From an uncultured Clostridium sp. (GTDB lineage Bacteria; Bacillota; Clostridia; Clostridiales; Clostridiaceae): 64,000 bases of DNA. The position numbers and the translations under genes are program-made. The notes under the pieces are model-generated. The model saw only the letters and a list, made by a program, of their open reading frames with translations, made no database searches and had not been told where the DNA came from. The stretch's first letter is position 1; each line of letters begins with the position of its first letter. The DNA lies in contig UQBY01000012.1 of assembly GCA_900539375.1 (NCBI GenBank), forward strand, positions 25,948 through 89,947, written 5' to 3'. Shown here piece after piece: positions 60,648 to 64,000 of the stretch.

Positions 60648-61890
60648 AATTTTCGTCCACCCTTTCCTTTAAATAATCAATAACATCTTCCTTACTTGGA
60701 TAATTTGAGTTATTAGTTACAAAAAGTTCACTATTTATCTTTTTAGCACATCTATATCCAAAAACTATACCTTCTAATAAAGAATTACTTGCAAGTCTAT
60801 TGTTTCCATGAACTCCTGTGCAAGCAGCTTCTCCTAGGGCATATAATGAATTTAGGCTTGTTTCACCATATAAATTAATTTTGATTCCACCCATAGCATA
60901 GTGGTGAGCAGGAGATACAGGAAGAAGGTCTTTTTCCATGTAATATCCTCTTTCTGCACAAGCATTATAAAGGAATGGGAATCTATTCATTAAGAAGTTT
61001 TTATCTAAATGAGTTAAGTCTAAATAAACATATGGCTTATCTGGATGTTTTTTAATTTCTTCTAAAATTGCTTTAGAAACAACATCTCTAGGTTTTAATG
61101 AATCTACAAATTCCTCATTATCTAAGTTTTTAAGCTTTCCACCTTCACCTCTTAAAGATTCTGAAAGAAGAAGTCTTTTTCCAATACAATCTGGTTCATA
61201 AAGAACTGTAGGGTGTAGTTGTAAATAGTTTATATCTTTAATAGCAACATTATGTTTAAGAGCTATAGCAATACCATCACCAGTTAAAAATGGAAAGTTA
61301 GTAGTAGATTTAAAAAGTCCTCCTAAGCCACCTGTTGCAAGGATTGTACATTTTGCATGAATTTGTATCTCTTGGCCATTATGAATACAAATACCACCTA
61401 AGCATTTATTATCTTTTCTTATAATATCTACTAATTTACAATGTTCTATAACTTTTATATTATTTCTTTCTTTAAGTCTTTCATAAAGAGTTTCCATAAT
61501 ATATTTTCCAGTTTCATCTTTAACATGAGCAATTCTAAAGGTGCTATGTCCACCTTCTCTTGTATATAATAAAGAACCATCCTTTTTTCTATCAAAAGGA
61601 ACACCATAGTTTATAAGTCTTTCAATATTTTTCTTTGATTCACTAACTAATGTTTGAACTGCATCCAAATCATTTTTATAATTTCCAGCCTTTAGAGTGT
61701 CTTCTATATAAGATGGAAAATCATCAGAATTAAGAGCAGATGATATTCCTCCTTGAGCTAAATAGGAATTACAATCTTTTAAGCCTTCCTTACAAATTAA
61801 TAAAATATTTAAATTGCTATTTAAGTTAAGGGCAGTATAAACTCCAGCTATACCACTACCAACAACTAATACATCAAAAGTTTTAATCAT
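60625..61890 (-). CDS. nadB: L-aspartate oxidase NadB
   Basis: FAD enzyme oxidising aspartate to iminoaspartate. FAD loop VVGSGIAGVYTALNLN near 10-25, SYLAQGGISSAL near 42, EGGHSTFRIAHVKDETG (active-site region), ILATGGLGG and ALGEAACTGVHGNNRLASNS. At 421 residues it lacks the C-terminal helical domain of the 540-residue E. coli enzyme, as in some Clostridia. GGGGGATAA precedes the ATG and overlaps the nadA stop region. Confidence 0.94.
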   Translation of the reverse strand: MIKTFDVLVVGSGIAGVYTALNLNSNLNILLICKEGLKDCNSYLAQGGISSALNSDDFPSYIEDTLKAGNYKNDLDAVQTLVSESKKNIERLINYGVPFDRKKDGSLLYTREGGHSTFRIAHVKDETGKYIMETLYERLKERNNIKVIEHCKLVDIIRKDNKCLGGICIHNGQEIQIHAKCTILATGGLGGLFKSTTNFPFLTGDGIAIALKHNVAIKDINYLQLHPTVLYEPDCIGKRLLLSESLRGEGGKLKNLDNEEFVDSLKPRDVVSKAILEEIKKHPDKPYVYLDLTHLDKNFLMNRFPFLYNACAERGYYMEKDLLPVSPAHHYAMGGIKINLYGETSLNSLYALGEAACTGVHGNNRLASNSLLEGIVFGYRCAKKINSELFVTNNSNYPSKEDVIDYLKERVDENYVKLLNY

Positions 61891-61892
61891 TT

Positions 61893-62801
61893 TTATTTAT
61901 CCCCCAATAAGTGCATATTTTCAAGAGCAGTTAAAGCTTTAGCTCTTTGTTCTTCATCTATTTGCACTTCATTACTTTCATTTAATAAACAATCATAAAG
62001 TTCTTCTAAAGTAGTCATTTTCATATTTGGACATATCATAGGATTATTTAATGGAATAAACTCTTTATTAGGACTCTTTTTCTTCATTTGATGAAGAACT
62101 CCTTCTTCAGTTACAACAATAAATCCATTTGAATCAGATTCAGCAGAATATTTAATTAAATCAGAAGTACTTCCTATAAAATTAGCTAATGAACGAACAG
62201 GCTTGTTACATTCAGGATGAACTAGTACTTCATAAGTTGGGTATTTTTCCTTTAATTCAAGAATGTCTTCTGATTTAACTCTTTCATGAACAGGACAAAA
62301 TCCTTGATAAAGTATAAACTTTTTATTTGGAAAATGTTCACTTATATATTCTCCAAGATTTCTATCAGGAACAAATATAATTTCATCTCCTTCAAGATTA
62401 TTCATTATTTTTAAAGCAGATGAAGAAGTAACACATACATCAGACATTGCTTTTATATCAAGATTTGTATTTATATAGCTAACTACCTTAGCTTTTGGAT
62501 GTTCATCCATTAAAGCTTGTAGCTTGTACACTACACCCATATCAGCCATTGGACATCTTGCTTCTTTTGCAGGTAAAAGAATTCTTTTTTCAGGTGAAAG
62601 AATTTTTGCACTTTCAGCCATAAATCCTACACCACAAAAAATTATTAAATCTTTATCAGATTCCATAGCTTTTTTACTAAGAAAGTAAGAATCTCCAACT
62701 ATATCAGCAAGCTCTTGAATTTCTGGTCTTTGATAAAGATGGGCCAATACAAGGGCATTTTTTTCTTCTTTCAGTTTTTTTATTTCTTCAACAATATTCA
62801 A
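61893..62801 (-). CDS. nadA: Quinolinate synthase NadA
   Basis: [4Fe-4S] enzyme condensing iminoaspartate and DHAP to quinolinate. 302 residues. LAHLYQRPEIQELADIVGDS near 19-38; cluster Cys residues in FCGVGFMAES, VTSSSAL region (CVTSSSAL), HPECNKPV and NPMICPNMKMT. Start appears to be TTG 62801: AAGGAG lies 10 nt upstream, and the only nearby ATG is out of frame and gives a 7-codon frame. First gene of the nadABC operon. Confidence 0.94.
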   Translation of the reverse strand: MNIVEEIKKLKEEKNALVLAHLYQRPEIQELADIVGDSYFLSKKAMESDKDLIIFCGVGFMAESAKILSPEKRILLPAKEARCPMADMGVVYKLQALMDEHPKAKVVSYINTNLDIKAMSDVCVTSSSALKIMNNLEGDEIIFVPDRNLGEYISEHFPNKKFILYQGFCPVHERVKSEDILELKEKYPTYEVLVHPECNKPVRSLANFIGSTSDLIKYSAESDSNGFIVVTEEGVLHQMKKKSPNKEFIPLNNPMICPNMKMTTLEELYDCLLNESNEVQIDEEQRAKALTALENMHLLGDK

Positions 62802-62849
62802 ACTTTAACATCTCCTTAACATAAACAAGTGTATTATACCTTTTTATAA

Positions 62850-62878
62850 AGTTTAAATCACACAAAAAGCTTTGTCAA
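62850..62878 (-). promoter_or_regulatory. Candidate promoter of nadABC
   Basis: On the minus strand TTGACA (62878-62873), 17-bp spacer, TAAACT (62855-62850). A TATAAT at 62838-62833 is an alternative -10 with a poorer -35. A half-site ACAAGTGT near 62826 could belong to an NAD repressor operator but is too weak to claim. Confidence 0.45.
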
Positions 62879-63006
62879 TTTTTTTATCATTAAGTAAATA
62901 GTATGTAAAATGAAGTCTATTATAAATTTTAGTTAAAGTAAGTATATTTTCAAGAAAATTTGGCAAGGATTAAAAGAGATTGATAAACATAAGGAGATGG
63001 AAATAA

Positions 63007-63567
63007 ATGGAATATAAATTAAAAAATAAAATAACGATATTTGCTATATTAATTACAGTTTTTTCTGTAAGTTATTTTTTAACACAACTATATTTAGAAG
63101 ATAAGATAATGACAAATAGTGAAAAAATTTCAAATTTAGAAAATGAAGAATATTTAAAGGAAGATATAAAAGTTTCCTTAAATAAAGGAGCTATTAATGA
63201 GGAGGAAAAAACTTTAAAGGATTTAAAAAAAGAACTTGGAATAAAAAATGATTTAACAGAAGAGGAATTAAGTGACCTTTTAGTTAAAGATGGATATAAT
63301 TTAACACAAGAATGTACAAATAAATTATATTATACAAGAACAGTAGCTCCTAATAAATATTATATAAGAGAATATAATGGCTATTTAGCAATCTTTAAAA
63401 GTGATAATAAATGTAAGCTAAAAATAGAAAATGAAAACACAGATGTATTTAATCGAAAGAAGTTTGAAAACTTAACAGAGAAAGATAGAGAAAGCATTAA
63501 TAATTTTGAAAGAGAATTTAATACAAAAGAAGAGGCAGAAGAGGCAATATCTGAACTTATTTCTTAA
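63007..63567 (+). CDS. Membrane-anchored protein with BofC-like C-terminal domain
   Basis: A 186-residue protein of unsure role. TM anchor at 9-28 (ITIFAILITVFSVSYFLTQL), an acidic helical linker, then YYIREYNGYLAIFKSDNKC near 118-136 and a tail LTEKDRESINNFEREFNTKE, the order and spacing seen in BofC-like C-terminal domains (dGyvaIyk, then LpetDr..l). BofC modulates sporulation signalling in Bacillus; the link here is by weak similarity only. AAGGAG precedes the ATG. Divergent from nadABC. Confidence 0.6.
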   Translation: MEYKLKNKITIFAILITVFSVSYFLTQLYLEDKIMTNSEKISNLENEEYLKEDIKVSLNKGAINEEEKTLKDLKKELGIKNDLTEEELSDLLVKDGYNLTQECTNKLYYTRTVAPNKYYIREYNGYLAIFKSDNKCKLKIENENTDVFNRKKFENLTEKDRESINNFEREFNTKEEAEEAISELIS

Positions 63568-63732
63568 AAATCATTTCATTATAAGAGTTGAAAAAAAACT
63601 TATCAAATGATAGAGTATAATATAGCTTTTGTAATGGAGGCTTTGACCTGTTGCAATAAATTTACTAAAACCTAATAAAATATATTTGTTTTAATAGATT
63701 TCTTGTATAATATATTACAGATGGTGAATTAT

Positions 63733-63910
63733 ATGAAACATTATTCTATTGAAGAATTTAGTGAGTTAATAGGTAAGAGCCAACAAGCTTTAAGATTATA
63801 GGATAAAAAGAATATATTTATACCTAATAACATAACATAAGGTGGAACGAGATATTATTTACATGGCAATATTTAGACTTTTTAAAGTTAAAAAGAGACC
63901 ACAAAGCTAA
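63733..63910 (+). pseudogene. Decayed IS607-family tnpA (resolvase DNA-binding domain only)
   Basis: MKHYSIEEFSELIGKSQQAL followed by a decayed RL-stop-DKKNIFIPNN is the MerR-like N-terminal domain of the IS607 serine recombinase. Lesions: TGG to TAG at 63799-63801, TAA at 63838-63840, and a frameshift near 63866 before QYLDFLKLKK. The catalytic resolvase domain is absent altogether; tnpB follows at once. The gap 63568-63732 shows only a hairpin-like ATCATTT/AAATGAT and a TATAAT-like box. Confidence 0.82.
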
Positions 63911-63935
63911 AAAATATTAAAGGAGATATGTTGCA

Positions 63936-64000
63936 ATGTCAAAGCTAGTGATACCTAATGGTTATGTTCTTAAAGCATTTCTAATTAGATTAGAGCCTAA
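63936..64000 (+). mobile_element. tnpB: Start of IS607/IS605-type tnpB (runs off the window)
   Basis: ATG 63936, with AGGAG about 10 nt upstream, opens MSKLVIPNGYVLKAFLIRLE and continues to the last base. KAF-IRL-P-N is the conserved N-terminus of TnpB, the RNA-guided nuclease related to Cas12. All 21 visible codons are open, in contrast to the ruined tnpA just before it. Whether the RuvC core and the right-end omega RNA are intact lies outside the window. Confidence 0.75.

Noticed and set aside
62820..62832. NAD-repressor (NiaR/NrtR-like) operator before nadA
   Set aside because: Only a single half-site ACAAGTGT is visible with no clear partner; cannot be supported by eye.

Overview
The window is a very AT-rich, gene-dense chromosomal segment of a low-GC Gram-positive anaerobe, most likely Clostridium sensu stricto (cluster I). 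Grounds: the dnaG-rpoD-trmK-nif3-like gene order, a type A RNase P RNA, strong AGGAGG-type ribosome sites, frequent TTG starts, extreme A/T third-position codon use, and T-box, SAM-I (S-box) and yjdF leaders. I cannot name the species.

Layout. 1-5.3 kb is housekeeping: the 3' end of dnaG, rpoD, trmK and a NIF3-like gene on +, then rnpB, a small membrane protein and prmA on -. 5.4-17.7 kb is an accessory stretch of small metabolic and redox genes: a D-2-hydroxyacid dehydrogenase, flavin-binding proteins, a sugar-nucleotide-type dehydrogenase, a PLP-dependent sulfur amino acid enzyme, an isochorismatase-type hydrolase, a HAD phosphatase and a CLC transporter. It holds an unusual number of broken genes: yjdF (in-frame stop), a DMT transporter with its middle deleted, a small gene with TGA at codon 3, a frameshifted membrane protein, and scraps of foreign DNA near 9 kb. 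17.8-28.8 kb holds a cytoplasmic pullulanase, a LysR regulator, a two-gene chromate transporter, an AAA/DUF4143 protein, and a permease-ATPase-response regulator-histidine kinase module.

28.9-36.4 kb has queG, a T-box-controlled dehydrogenase of the glycerol dehydrogenase/HcxA superfamily, DAHP synthase, an HD protein, surface and phasin-like proteins, a 52-aa zinc-ribbon gene, aroB and tRNA-Gln(CUG). 36.6-49.6 kb is dominated by polysaccharide and envelope genes: a 1278-aa secreted multidomain GH13 enzyme with a candidate cre site, thiM-thiE, a secreted/anchored protein, a MoxR-DUF58-transglutaminase operon and a cytoplasmic GH13 enzyme with another cre-like site. 49.7-52.6 kb is the SAM-riboswitch-controlled metNIQ methionine importer. 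52.6-64 kb has a P-type Ca2+ ATPase, a radical SAM/SPASM protein, ornithine carbamoyltransferase, a PadR-DUF1700-DUF4097 envelope operon, nadABC on the minus strand, a BofC-like protein, and at the right edge an IS607-type element with a ruined tnpA and the start of an apparently open tnpB.

Functionally, the three GH13 enzymes suggest stepwise use of starch- or glycogen-like glucans, outside (37.5 kb) and inside (17.8 and 48.3 kb) the cell. metNIQ and the PLP enzyme serve sulfur amino acid supply. aroF-type DAHP synthase and aroB are the first two steps of aromatic synthesis. I find no CRISPR array, rRNA operon or intact prophage. No wholly new system is proven; the points most worth pursuing are the T-box upstream of the HcxA-like dehydrogenase, the clustered single-lesion pseudogenes, twin 16-bp palindromes shared by two promoters regions, the 33-bp palindrome spanning two convergent stop codons, and the tnpB that outlived its tnpA.
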